Shown here: piece by piece, positions 16,712-25,018 of the stretch | How the letters are laid out: every line of letters begins with the position of its first letter | Numbering within the stretch: position 1 is the first letter of the stretch | Assembly: GCA_934456435.1 (NCBI GenBank) | Contig: CAKSHH010000012.1 | Coordinates: forward strand, 1 to 64,000 | Source of the DNA: an uncultured Eubacteriales bacterium | Lineage (GTDB): Bacteria > Bacillota > Clostridia > Oscillospirales > Acutalibacteraceae | Direction: 5' to 3' | DNA length: 64,000 bases | Notes under the pieces: generated by a model | What the model was told of the DNA's origin: nothing | The model's database searches: none | The model's input: the letters and a program-made list of their open reading frames with translations, nothing else | Translations under genes and position numbers: made by a program

Positions 16712-16821
16712 TTCTCTTGTTACTGACGGATTAGCAGATTACTGCATGGGAGCAAGAGAAAAAATATGCCGACCGTCTGGGCGCAATTAAGGTTTATCCT
16801 GCCTTAATTGTGCCCTTTTTT
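16712..16821 (+). ncRNA. ZTP (pfl) riboswitch with intrinsic terminator
   Basis: The leader folds as P1 CTCTTG/CAAGAG around a conserved core (TTACTGACGGA...CATGGGAG), followed by GCCGACCGTCTGGGC, the 3' signature of pfl/ZTP aptamers. The terminator is GGGCGCAATTAAGG paired with CCTTAATTGTGCCC plus a T run, and its left arm overlaps the CTGGGC of the aptamer, so ligand binding would prevent termination. ZTP/AICAR accumulate when 10-formyl-THF is short. The operon holds AICAR formyltransferase and formate-THF ligase, as expected. Confidence 0.85.
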
Positions 16822-16836
16822 AAAAGGAGGATTTTC

Positions 16837-17325
16837 ATGAAAAAAGTTGGAATTATCATGGGAAGCGACAGCGATTTGCCGATTGTTCAGAAAGCGATCG
16901 ACACGCTCAAAGCATTCAACGTCCCCTACGAGGTGCACATCTTCTCTGCACACCGAACACCCGGCGAGGCTGCTAAATTCGCTCAAACCGCCCAATCAAA
17001 TGACTTCGGTGTCCTCATTGCGGCTGCGGGAATGGCGGCTCATCTGGCAGGAGCAATTGCAGCTCAGACCGTTTTGCCCGTCATAGGAATACCCTGTAAA
17101 TCAAATACACTTGACGGCATTGACGCCTTGTTATCTACTGTACAAATGCCTTCCGGCATACCGGTTGCTACAGTAGCGATTAACGGAGCAGTCAATGCCG
17201 CTTTGCTTTCTATTCAGATTTTAGCTCTTTGTGAGCCTGAGCTTTCCGAAAAGCTTTCCCAAAAGCGTGCGTCGGACTCGGCTGCCGTTTTGGAAAAGGA
17301 TAAAAACATTGCATCAAATTTATAA
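16837..17325 (+). CDS. purE: Phosphoribosylaminoimidazole carboxylase, PurE
   Basis: 162 residues from the ATG at 16837, which has AAAGGAGG 6 bp upstream. MGSDSDLPIVQKA and SAHRTPGEAAKFA are the PurE phosphate- and carboxylate-binding motifs; AGMAAHLAGAIAAQTVLPVIG continues the core. It converts N5-CAIR or AIR to CAIR. No purK is present in the window, so which class it belongs to is not settled. It is the first gene after the ZTP riboswitch. Confidence 0.95.
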   Translation: MKKVGIIMGSDSDLPIVQKAIDTLKAFNVPYEVHIFSAHRTPGEAAKFAQTAQSNDFGVLIAAAGMAAHLAGAIAAQTVLPVIGIPCKSNTLDGIDALLSTVQMPSGIPVATVAINGAVNAALLSIQILALCEPELSEKLSQKRASDSAAVLEKDKNIASNL

Positions 17326-17353
17326 CAAATAAAATCAAGGAGGATTTCAAATC

Positions 17354-18061
17354 ATGAAAAAATGTGAACAGCTCTACGAGGGCAAGGCAAAGAAGGTTTT
17401 TGCAACCGAGGATCCCGAGTACGTTATCGTTTCCTACAAGGACGACGCAACGGCATTTGACGGACTCAAAAAGGGCAAAATTGCAGGCAAGGGCGTTGTA
17501 AACAACAAAATGTCCAATTATCTCATGCAACTTCTTGAGAAGCAGGGCATTCCGACTCACTATGTCGAGGAGCTTTCCGACCGTGAGACCGTTGTACGCA
17601 AGGTTTCAATCGTTCCTCTTGAGGTTATTATCAGAAATATTTCCGCCGGCTCCTTTGCAAAGCGTTACGGCGTTGAGGAAGGCATTGTTTTCGCCGAGCC
17701 GACGATCGAGTTTTCATATAAAAACGATGAGCTTCATGATCCCCTTCTCAATTCATATCATGCTCTCGCTCTCGGCCTTGCAACCAAGGAGGAGATTGAG
17801 AACATCAAGTCAATGGCATTCAAGGTCAATGCGATTCTCAAGGAGTATTTCAAAAGCCTTAACGTAACTCTTGTTGACTTTAAGCTGGAGTTCGGCAAGC
17901 TCTCCGACGGCACGATCGTTCTCGCCGACGAGATTTCTCCCGACACCTGCCGTTTTTGGGACAGCAAGACAAACGAGAAGCTTGACAAGGATCGTTTCCG
18001 CCGTGATCTTGGCGGAGTTGAAGATGCCTATGCAGAAATGATGAAGAGAGTTTTCAAATAA
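17354..18061 (+). CDS. purC: SAICAR synthase, PurC
   Basis: 235 residues, the usual bacterial length. YEGKAKKVF at the N-terminus is the ATP loop. IVPLEVIIRNISAGSFAKR and VDFKLEFGKLSDGTIVLADE match the substrate and Mg sites, and SPDTCRFWD ends the core. It joins CAIR and aspartate with ATP. It lies 28 bp after purE and 15 bp before purF, with AAGGAGG upstream. Confidence 0.96.
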   Translation: MKKCEQLYEGKAKKVFATEDPEYVIVSYKDDATAFDGLKKGKIAGKGVVNNKMSNYLMQLLEKQGIPTHYVEELSDRETVVRKVSIVPLEVIIRNISAGSFAKRYGVEEGIVFAEPTIEFSYKNDELHDPLLNSYHALALGLATKEEIENIKSMAFKVNAILKEYFKSLNVTLVDFKLEFGKLSDGTIVLADEISPDTCRFWDSKTNEKLDKDRFRRDLGGVEDAYAEMMKRVFK

Positions 18062-18076
18062 GAAACGGAGCTTTTT

Positions 18077-19522
18077 ATGTCTAATATACATGAAGAATGC
18101 GGAGTTTTCGGCGTTTATGCCAACGAATCGTATGATATCGCAAGTACCGTTTATTACGGTCTTTACGCCCTCCAGCACAGAGGACAGGAATCCTGCGGAA
18201 TCGTTGTAAACGACGACGGACTTTTTACCACATATAAGGACACGGGACTTGTCAACGATGTTTTCTCTCCTGATCATCTCAATCAGTTCGGTCAGGGCAA
18301 CATCGCAATAGGTCATGTCCGCTACGGCACAACCGGCGGCTCAGCGAGAGACAATGCTCAGCCGATCGTCGTCAACCACATTAACGGCCGTATTGCACTC
18401 GCCCATAACGGCAATCTTACCAATTCATATGAGCTTCGCAGTGCGCTTGAGCTCAAGGGCTCAATATTTCACACAACGTCGGATACCGAGGTTATCTCAT
18501 ACATCATAACCGAGGAAAGGCTTACCGCTCCATCAATTGAGGAGGCGGTCAACCGTGCTGTTAACCGTATCAAGGGCGCTTATTCCCTTGTTGTAATGTC
18601 GCCTACCAAGATGATTGCCGTTCGTGATGAAATGGGCTTCCGTCCGCTTTGTATCGGCAGACTTCCCGAGAACGGCGGCTACGTTGTCGCTTCGGAAAGC
18701 TGTGCGCTTGACGCAGTAGGAGCGGAATTTGTCAGAGATGTTGAGCCGGGCGAAATCGTCGTTTTTGACGGCAAATCGGTTCGAAGCATTAAGGACCATT
18801 GCAACAAAGAGAAGCCGCACACCTGCGTCTTTGAATATATTTATTTTGCACGCCCCGATTCGGTGATCGACGGAGCAAGCGTACATGAAGCGAGAATCCG
18901 TGCAGGCGCATTTTTGGCTCTTGAACACCCTGTTCAGGCGGATGTCGTTATCGGAGTTCCCGATTCCGGACTTGATGCCGCTCTCGGCTTTGCTAAGCAG
19001 TCCGGTATTCCCTATGAAATAGGATTTATCAAGAACAAGTATATCGGCAGAACATTCATTTCTCCGGGTCAAAAGAGCCGTACAAATCAGGTTCGCATCA
19101 AGCTCAACCCTATCACAAATGTTATCAAGGGTAAAAGAGTTGTCATGATTGACGATTCAATTGTCAGAGGAACGACCTGCGCAAGAATAGTTAAACTGCT
19201 TAGAAATGCCGGCGCAAAGGAAATTCACATGCGTGTTTCCGCTCCGCCGTTCCTTAACCCCTGCTATTACGGCACGGACATCGACTCCCGTGATAACCTC
19301 ATTGCCTGCCACCATACGGTTGACGAAATTGCAGAAATTATCGGCGTTGATTCCCTCGGTTATCTGAGCGTTGACAATGTTAAAAAAATTGCCTGCGGCG
19401 ACCTCGGCAAGGGCTATTGCACAGCCTGCTTCGACGGCGATTACCCGACCGAAGTGCCGACCGAGACGCACAAGAGCAAGTTTGAATGTAAAATTTCCGA
19501 AAGACAAAAGGAGAAAAAGTGA
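18077..19522 (+). CDS. purF: Amidophosphoribosyltransferase, PurF
   Basis: 481 residues. A short propeptide MSNIHEE precedes the nucleophile Cys8 of CGVFGVYA. The PRPP loop is VVMIDDSIVRGTT. Cysteines around CVFEYIYFARPDS and near the C-terminus (KGYCTACFDGDYP) fit the 4Fe-4S-containing B. subtilis-type enzyme. It performs the first committed step of purine synthesis, PRPP plus glutamine to phosphoribosylamine, and is feedback controlled in the family. Its stop overlaps the purM start by one base. Confidence 0.96.
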   Translation: MSNIHEECGVFGVYANESYDIASTVYYGLYALQHRGQESCGIVVNDDGLFTTYKDTGLVNDVFSPDHLNQFGQGNIAIGHVRYGTTGGSARDNAQPIVVNHINGRIALAHNGNLTNSYELRSALELKGSIFHTTSDTEVISYIITEERLTAPSIEEAVNRAVNRIKGAYSLVVMSPTKMIAVRDEMGFRPLCIGRLPENGGYVVASESCALDAVGAEFVRDVEPGEIVVFDGKSVRSIKDHCNKEKPHTCVFEYIYFARPDSVIDGASVHEARIRAGAFLALEHPVQADVVIGVPDSGLDAALGFAKQSGIPYEIGFIKNKYIGRTFISPGQKSRTNQVRIKLNPITNVIKGKRVVMIDDSIVRGTTCARIVKLLRNAGAKEIHMRVSAPPFLNPCYYGTDIDSRDNLIACHHTVDEIAEIIGVDSLGYLSVDNVKKIACGDLGKGYCTACFDGDYPTEVPTETHKSKFECKISERQKEKK

Positions 19523-20565
19523 TGAACACACAATCACGTTCCGAAAGCTACGCCGCAGCAGGCGTAGATATAACGGCAGGCTACAAGGCTGTCGAACTGA
19601 TGAAATCACACATTGCAAGAACAATGACATCGGGCGTGTACTCCGATGTCGGCGGCTTCGGCGGCCTGTTTGAGCTTGACACAACGGGAATCGAGAAACC
19701 GGTGCTTGTCAGCGGCACTGACGGCGTCGGCACAAAGCTGAAGCTGGCTTTTCTCATGGACAAGCATGACACGGTCGGCATTGACTGCGTTGCAATGTGC
19801 GTAAATGATATTATTTGCTGCGGAGCAAAGCCGCTTTTCTTCCTTGACTATATCGCATGCGGCAAGAATGTTCCCGAAAAAATCGCTTCAATCGTTTCCG
19901 GCGTTGCCGAGGGCTGTGTTCAGAGCGGTGCGGCTCTTATCGGCGGAGAAACAGCTGAGATGCCGGGCTTCTATCCCGTTGACGAATATGACCTCGCAGG
20001 CTTCTCTGTCGGCGTTGTCGATAAGTCAAAGATACTTGACCCCTCAACGATGAAAGCCGGAGATGTTGTTATTGCACTCCCGTCAAGCGGAGTTCACTCC
20101 AACGGCTTTTCACTTGTCAGAAAGGTTTTCGATGTTGAAAACAGCGATATCAAATCTCCCCGCGAGGAGCTTGGCGGCAAGTCGGTCGGCGAGACGCTTC
20201 TCACTCCCACAAAGATTTATGTAAAGCCTGTGCTTGCACTTCTTGAGCAGGTTAAGGTCAAGGGAATTTCACACATCACGGGCGGCGGCTTCTACGAGAA
20301 TATTCCGAGAAGCATTCCCGACGGTCTCGGAGCAGTAATTGACCGTAAGAATGTTAAGGTGCTCCCGATTTTCGACCTCATTGCAAAAGAGGGCGGAATC
20401 TCCGAGAGAGATATGTTTAATACATTCAATATGGGTGTCGGCATGAGCATTGTTGTTGCTCGGGAGGATGCCGATAAGGCTATTGAAATTCTCCGGGCGA
20501 ACGGCGAGGACGCTTATGTAATTGGAAAAATTGAAAATTCAGAGGATAAAATTACGATATGCTGA
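19522..20565 (+). CDS. purM: AIR synthetase, PurM
   Basis: 347 residues. The start at 19522 overlaps the purF stop (TGATG) and has AGGAG 8 bp upstream. SYAAAGVDITAGYKAVELMK, TDGVGTKLKLAF, GIDCVAMCVNDI and GGETAEMPGFY are the PurM/PurL superfamily motifs. It closes FGAM to AIR with ATP. The next gene, a formate/nitrite channel, begins inside its last codons. Confidence 0.96.
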   Translation: MNTQSRSESYAAAGVDITAGYKAVELMKSHIARTMTSGVYSDVGGFGGLFELDTTGIEKPVLVSGTDGVGTKLKLAFLMDKHDTVGIDCVAMCVNDIICCGAKPLFFLDYIACGKNVPEKIASIVSGVAEGCVQSGAALIGGETAEMPGFYPVDEYDLAGFSVGVVDKSKILDPSTMKAGDVVIALPSSGVHSNGFSLVRKVFDVENSDIKSPREELGGKSVGETLLTPTKIYVKPVLALLEQVKVKGISHITGGGFYENIPRSIPDGLGAVIDRKNVKVLPIFDLIAKEGGISERDMFNTFNMGVGMSIVVAREDADKAIEILRANGEDAYVIGKIENSEDKITIC

Positions 20566-21170
20566 AAACTTTTCGTGAAAGCCTGTGCGCAGGAATTCTC
20601 ATAACAATCGGCGGAACGGTTTTTCTCTCGTGTGAAAACAAAACGGCCGGAGCGGTGCTCTTTTCGGTTGCGCTTCTTTGCATCTGCTATAAAGGCTACT
20701 ACCTTTTCACGGGGAAAATCGGCTACATAGTCGAACAGCATAAGAAGCAGGATTTTCTGAATCTCGCTGTCGGACTTTTCGGCAACCTAATTGCAACGTT
20801 TCTGCTCGGAATGCTGCTGCGGACGGTTCTGCCGAATATCGGCGAAAGGGCGGCGGAGATGTGTTCGGCAAAGCTGGCTCAATTTCCGTTGTACTCGTTT
20901 ATCCGTGGCTTTTTCTGCGGAATACTGATGTACCTCGCCGTCAGCATTTATAAGGAGAAAAATTCCGTTTTGGGAGTTCTCTTTTGCGTGCCGGTGTTTA
21001 TTCTGTGCGGCTTTGAACATTCGATTGCCGATATGTTTTATTTCGGAACATCCGGAATATTTGACACAAAAATAATTTTCTTTATGGCTCTCATTGTTGC
21101 CGGCAATACGCTCGGCGCAATGGTTTTACCTTTACTAAAAGGAGTACATACAAATGAAAAACAAGGCTAA
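20559..21170 (+). CDS. Compact FNT-family (FocA-like) formate channel
   Basis: 203 residues with six hydrophobic segments. FNT hallmarks: an N-terminal span ending GGTV, the second span AGAVLFSVALLCIC then TGKIGY, the fourth span RGFFCGILMYLAV, and the fifth-span motif GFEHSIADMFYF, close to the GYEHSIANMF of FocA with its pore histidine. It is shorter than FocA (about 285 residues), having lost the termini. It overlaps purM by 7 bp and purN by 17 bp, so it is part of the purine operon. Import of formate for Fhs is the natural role; nitrite or hydrosulfide transport is less likely here. Confidence 0.75.
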   Translation: MLKTFRESLCAGILITIGGTVFLSCENKTAGAVLFSVALLCICYKGYYLFTGKIGYIVEQHKKQDFLNLAVGLFGNLIATFLLGMLLRTVLPNIGERAAEMCSAKLAQFPLYSFIRGFFCGILMYLAVSIYKEKNSVLGVLFCVPVFILCGFEHSIADMFYFGTSGIFDTKIIFFMALIVAGNTLGAMVLPLLKGVHTNEKQG

Positions 21171-21771
21171 GATTGCCGTTCTTGTTTCGGGCGGCGGAAC
21201 AAATCTTCAGGCTCTAATCGACGCCCGGCAGAGCGGAATAATCAAAAGCGGCGAAATAACTCTTGTTGTTTCAAACAACAGCTCGGCATATGCCCTCACA
21301 AGGGCGGAAAATGCAGAAATAAAAACGGCTGTTGTGCTAAAAAAAGAGTGTAAGGATCAGGCGGATTTTGAAAGCCGGATTTTGAGTCTGCTCAGCGAAA
21401 ACGGGATAGATATGATTGTGCTTGCCGGATTCATGAGCATACTCAGCGCAGATTTTGTCTCGCACTATCCCGAGCGGATAATCAACGTTCATCCGTCGCT
21501 GATTCCGTCCTTTTGCGGCGAGGGCTTCTATGGCCTCAGAGTTCATCGGGCGGCACTCGATTACGGCGTTAAGGTCACGGGCGCAACCGTGCATTATGTA
21601 AATGAGATACCCGACGGAGGAAAAATAATTCTTCAAAAGGCCGTCAATATCGAGGACGGCGATACTCCCGAAATTCTTCAAAAAAGAGTAATGGAGCAGG
21701 CGGAATGGAAGCTTCTTCCTCAGGCAGCCGAGCTTGTATCCGCTGAGATCGTTAAAGAAAGGACAGCTTGA
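21154..21771 (+). CDS. purN: GAR formyltransferase, PurN
   Basis: 205 residues. VLVSGGGTNLQALID opens the Rossmann-like fold. The catalytic Asn-His appear in RIINVHPSLIPSF, and the Asp in VHYVNEIPDGGKI. It transfers formyl from 10-formyl-THF to GAR. The gene overlaps the formate channel, and the next gene starts one base after its stop. AAAAGGAG precedes the ATG. Confidence 0.95.
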   Translation: MKNKAKIAVLVSGGGTNLQALIDARQSGIIKSGEITLVVSNNSSAYALTRAENAEIKTAVVLKKECKDQADFESRILSLLSENGIDMIVLAGFMSILSADFVSHYPERIINVHPSLIPSFCGEGFYGLRVHRAALDYGVKVTGATVHYVNEIPDGGKIILQKAVNIEDGDTPEILQKRVMEQAEWKLLPQAAELVSAEIVKERTA

Positions 21772-21772
21772 A

Positions 21773-22492
21773 ATGAACATATATGAAATCAAATCAATGA
21801 AAGACCGTATAGACGGCAATCCCTATGTAGGACGCGGAATCGTTATCGGCAAAAGCTCTGACGGCAAAAAAGCCGCAACGGCATACTTCATCATGGGCAG
21901 AAGCGCAAACAGCCGCAACCGTGTGTTCACGGTAAAAAACGGTGAGGTCTTTACCGAGCCTTTCGACGCTTCAAAGGTAGAGGATCCCTCCCTGATAATC
22001 TATGCGGCAATCAGAAAATTTGAGAACAAGCTCATCGTCACCAACGGCGACCAGACAGACACGGTTTACGACGGAATTGTAACAGGCAAAAGCTTTTCCG
22101 AAAGCCTTGAAAGCCGTGAGTTTGAGCCGGATGCGCCGAACTTCACACCCCGAATCAGCGGAATGCTGACCTTCAGCGAAAATGATTTTAAGTATGAAAT
22201 GAGCATACTTAAAAGCCTTGATGAAAACGGAAGCGACTGTGCAAGATACACCTTCTCGTATCCGTCAAAGGCAGGGCTCGGTCACTTTATCCATACATAT
22301 GTGACGGACGGCAACCCGATCCCGACATTTCAGGGTGAACCCGAGAGAGTGGCTATCCCCGACAGCATTGACGAATTTGCCGATGAAATCTGGAATTATC
22401 TTGACGAGAACAATAAGATTTCCCTTTATGTAAGATACACCGACCTCACAGACGGCAGCTATGAGGAAAAGCTTATAAACAAGAATTGCTGA
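21773..22492 (+). CDS. PurO-type IMP cyclohydrolase
   Basis: 239 residues from the ATG at 21773, chosen over an upstream in-frame start inside purN because AAAGGA lies 9 bp before it. NPYVGRGIVIGKSSDGKKAA and YFIMGRSANSRNRVF (about 13-48) match the IMP_cyclohyd (archaeal PurO-like) fold. With the following protein, which has only the AICAR formyltransferase part of PurH, it would complete the last two steps to IMP. This split arrangement is known in several Clostridia. Confidence 0.85.
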   Translation: MNIYEIKSMKDRIDGNPYVGRGIVIGKSSDGKKAATAYFIMGRSANSRNRVFTVKNGEVFTEPFDASKVEDPSLIIYAAIRKFENKLIVTNGDQTDTVYDGIVTGKSFSESLESREFEPDAPNFTPRISGMLTFSENDFKYEMSILKSLDENGSDCARYTFSYPSKAGLGHFIHTYVTDGNPIPTFQGEPERVAIPDSIDEFADEIWNYLDENNKISLYVRYTDLTDGSYEEKLINKNC

Positions 22493-22519
22493 AAACAACC
22501 AAGAAAGGAACGGAAATAT

Positions 22520-23704
22520 ATGAAAGAATTCGAGCTCAAATACGGCTGTAACCCCAATCAGAAGCCTTCAAGAATATTTATGAATAACGCAAGCGACCTT
22601 CCCATCGAAATCCTTTGCGGCAAGCCCGGATATATCAATTTCCTTGACGCATTCAACTCATGGCAGCTTGTTAAGGAATTGAAGGAGGCTCTCGGTCTTC
22701 CAGCCGTTGCATCATTTAAGCACGTCAGCCCAACCTCTGCGGCCGTCGGAATAAAGCTTCCGGAAAAGCTCAAAAAGGCTTGCTTCGTTGACGATATCGA
22801 AGACCTTGACAGCTCCCCTCTCGCCTGCGCCTATGCCCGTGCAAGAGGAACCGACCGTATGTGCTCATTCGGAGATTGGGTTGCTCTCTCCGACGTTTGC
22901 GACGTCACAACGGCAAAGCTCATCAAACGTGAGGTTTCCGACGGAATAATTGCCCCCGGCTATGAGCCCGAAGCTCTTGAAATCCTCAAATCGAAGCGCA
23001 AGGGCAGCTACAACATCGTCAAAATCGACCCCGACTACACACCCGAGCCGATTGAGCGCAAGCAGGTGTTCGGCATCACCTTCGAGCAGGGAAGAAATAA
23101 TTTTGAAATCAACAGGGAGCTTCTTTCCAATGTTGTCACCAAAAATAAGAATATCCCCGACGATGCAATTCGTGACCTGATTATTTCACTTATAACGCTC
23201 AAATATACACAGTCCAACTCCGTTTGCTTTGCTTACGGCGGACAGGCGATCGGCGTCGGCGCAGGTCAGCAGTCCAGAATTCACTGCACCCGTCTTGCCG
23301 GCGGAAAAGCCGACACATGGTTCCTTCGTCAGAGTGACAAGGTTCTTAATCTTCCCCTCCTCCCCACTCTCGGCAGACCCGACCGTGACAATGTAATCGA
23401 CAGATATATCAACAAGTGCGAGGAGGACGTTTGCGCCGAGGGCAACTGGCAGAAATATTTTACCACCCGTCCCGAACCGCTTACAGAATCGGAGGTACGT
23501 GAATATCTCGACACTGTCAACGGAGTTTCGCTCGGCTCTGATGCTTTCTTCCCGTTCAGCGACAATATCGAGAGAGCAAAGCTCAGCGGCGTAAAATATA
23601 TTGCCGAACCCGGCGGCTCGATTCGCGACAACCTGGTAATCGAATGTGCCGACAAATATGACATGGCGATTGCATTTACGGGCATGAGATTATTCCACCA
23701 TTGA
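22520..23704 (+). CDS. purH: AICAR formyltransferase (PurH lacking cyclohydrolase domain)
   Basis: 394 residues, about 120 shorter than bifunctional PurH. It starts directly in the formyltransferase part: LKYGCNPNQKPSRIF, the catalytic Lys-His in SFKHVSPTSAAVG, and CAYARARGTDRMCSFGDW. QSNSVCFAYGGQAIGVGAGQ and FPFSDNIE are further AICARFT blocks. The N-terminal MGS-like cyclohydrolase domain is absent; that step is taken by the PurO-like protein upstream. It uses 10-formyl-THF. Confidence 0.92.
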   Translation: MKEFELKYGCNPNQKPSRIFMNNASDLPIEILCGKPGYINFLDAFNSWQLVKELKEALGLPAVASFKHVSPTSAAVGIKLPEKLKKACFVDDIEDLDSSPLACAYARARGTDRMCSFGDWVALSDVCDVTTAKLIKREVSDGIIAPGYEPEALEILKSKRKGSYNIVKIDPDYTPEPIERKQVFGITFEQGRNNFEINRELLSNVVTKNKNIPDDAIRDLIISLITLKYTQSNSVCFAYGGQAIGVGAGQQSRIHCTRLAGGKADTWFLRQSDKVLNLPLLPTLGRPDRDNVIDRYINKCEEDVCAEGNWQKYFTTRPEPLTESEVREYLDTVNGVSLGSDAFFPFSDNIERAKLSGVKYIAEPGGSIRDNLVIECADKYDMAIAFTGMRLFHH

Positions 23705-23748
23705 TTATTGACGGGTCTTTTTTTCCGCTTGAAAGGATTTGATAAGCA

Positions 23749-25017
23749 ATGAAAATAATGGTTATCGGCGGAGGCGGCCGTGAACATGCCATAATAAAAA
23801 AACTAAAAGAGAACAAAACAATTGAAAAAGTATATGCTCTCCCCGGCAACGGCGGCATTGCACACGATGCTGTCTGCGTTCCGATAGGAGCATGTGAAAT
23901 TGATAAAATCGTTGACTTTGCGTCGAACGAAAATATAGATTATGCCGTTGTCGCTCCCGACGATCCGCTTGTGCTCGGACTTGTTGACAGACTTGAAGAA
24001 ATCGGAATTTCCTGCTTCGGTCCCCGTGCAAATGCAGCAATAATTGAGGGCAGTAAGGTCTTTTCTAAAAATCTTATGAAGAAATACAGTATTCCGACCG
24101 CTTCATACGAGACATTTAACGATATGGAAAAAGCCCTCGCTTACCTTGAGAACGCCCCTGTTCCGACAGTTATCAAAGCCGACGGTCTTGCCCTCGGCAA
24201 GGGCGTTACGGTTGCATTGACACGCGAGGAAGCAAAAAAGGCCGTCGTTGAAGCCATGCAGGATAAGAAATTCGGCAAAAGCGGAGAAAGCATTGTTATT
24301 GAAGAATATCTGGAAGGACCCGAAGTTTCCGTCCTTGCTTTTACCGACGGTAAGGTTGTAAAGCCGATGGTTTCTTCAATGGATCACAAGCGTTCGGGTG
24401 ACAATGATACGGGACTCAATACAGGCGGTATGGGCACAATCGCTCCGAACCCGTATTACACAGATGAGGTTGCAAAAATTTGTATGGACACGATTTTTGT
24501 TTCGACGATCAACGCTATGAATAAAGAGAGGCGAACCTTCAAGGGCTGTTTATATTTCGGTCTCATGCTCACCAAGGACGGTCCGAAGGTAATTGAATAT
24601 AACTGCCGCTTCGGCGATCCCGAAACTCAGGTCGTGCTTCCATTGCTTGAAAGCGACCTGCTCACGGTTATGAAAGCGACAACCGACGGCACGCTTTCGG
24701 AAACGGAAGTTAAATTCAAAGACGGTAATGCCTGCTGTGTTATCATGGCTTCGGACGGCTACCCTGTTTCATATAAAAAGGGATATGAGATAACAATTCC
24801 CGAAGACATCTCCGATTCCGTTTATATTGCGGGCGCAGCGAAAAAGGACGGCAAGCTTTACACCTCGGGAGGCAGAGTTCTTGGCGTAACATCGGTTGCT
24901 CCGACGCTGAAGGAAGCAATTGACAGTTCATATAAAAAGGTTAAAACAATTTCATTTGAAAACGCATATTACAGACTCGACATCGGTCAAAGAGCCTTGA
25001 AAGCAACGGAGGAATAA
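23749..25017 (+). CDS. purD: GAR synthetase, PurD
   Basis: 422 residues, standard length. VIGGGGREHAIIKKL is the N-domain loop. FSKNLMKKYSIPTA, IKADGLALGKGV and EEYLEGPEVSVLAF are ATP-grasp motifs, and YNCRFGDPETQVVLPLL holds Mg ligands. It ligates glycine to phosphoribosylamine. Its stop is one base before the purL start. Confidence 0.96.
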   Translation: MKIMVIGGGGREHAIIKKLKENKTIEKVYALPGNGGIAHDAVCVPIGACEIDKIVDFASNENIDYAVVAPDDPLVLGLVDRLEEIGISCFGPRANAAIIEGSKVFSKNLMKKYSIPTASYETFNDMEKALAYLENAPVPTVIKADGLALGKGVTVALTREEAKKAVVEAMQDKKFGKSGESIVIEEYLEGPEVSVLAFTDGKVVKPMVSSMDHKRSGDNDTGLNTGGMGTIAPNPYYTDEVAKICMDTIFVSTINAMNKERRTFKGCLYFGLMLTKDGPKVIEYNCRFGDPETQVVLPLLESDLLTVMKATTDGTLSETEVKFKDGNACCVIMASDGYPVSYKKGYEITIPEDISDSVYIAGAAKKDGKLYTSGGRVLGVTSVAPTLKEAIDSSYKKVKTISFENAYYRLDIGQRALKATEE

Positions 25018-25018
25018 T

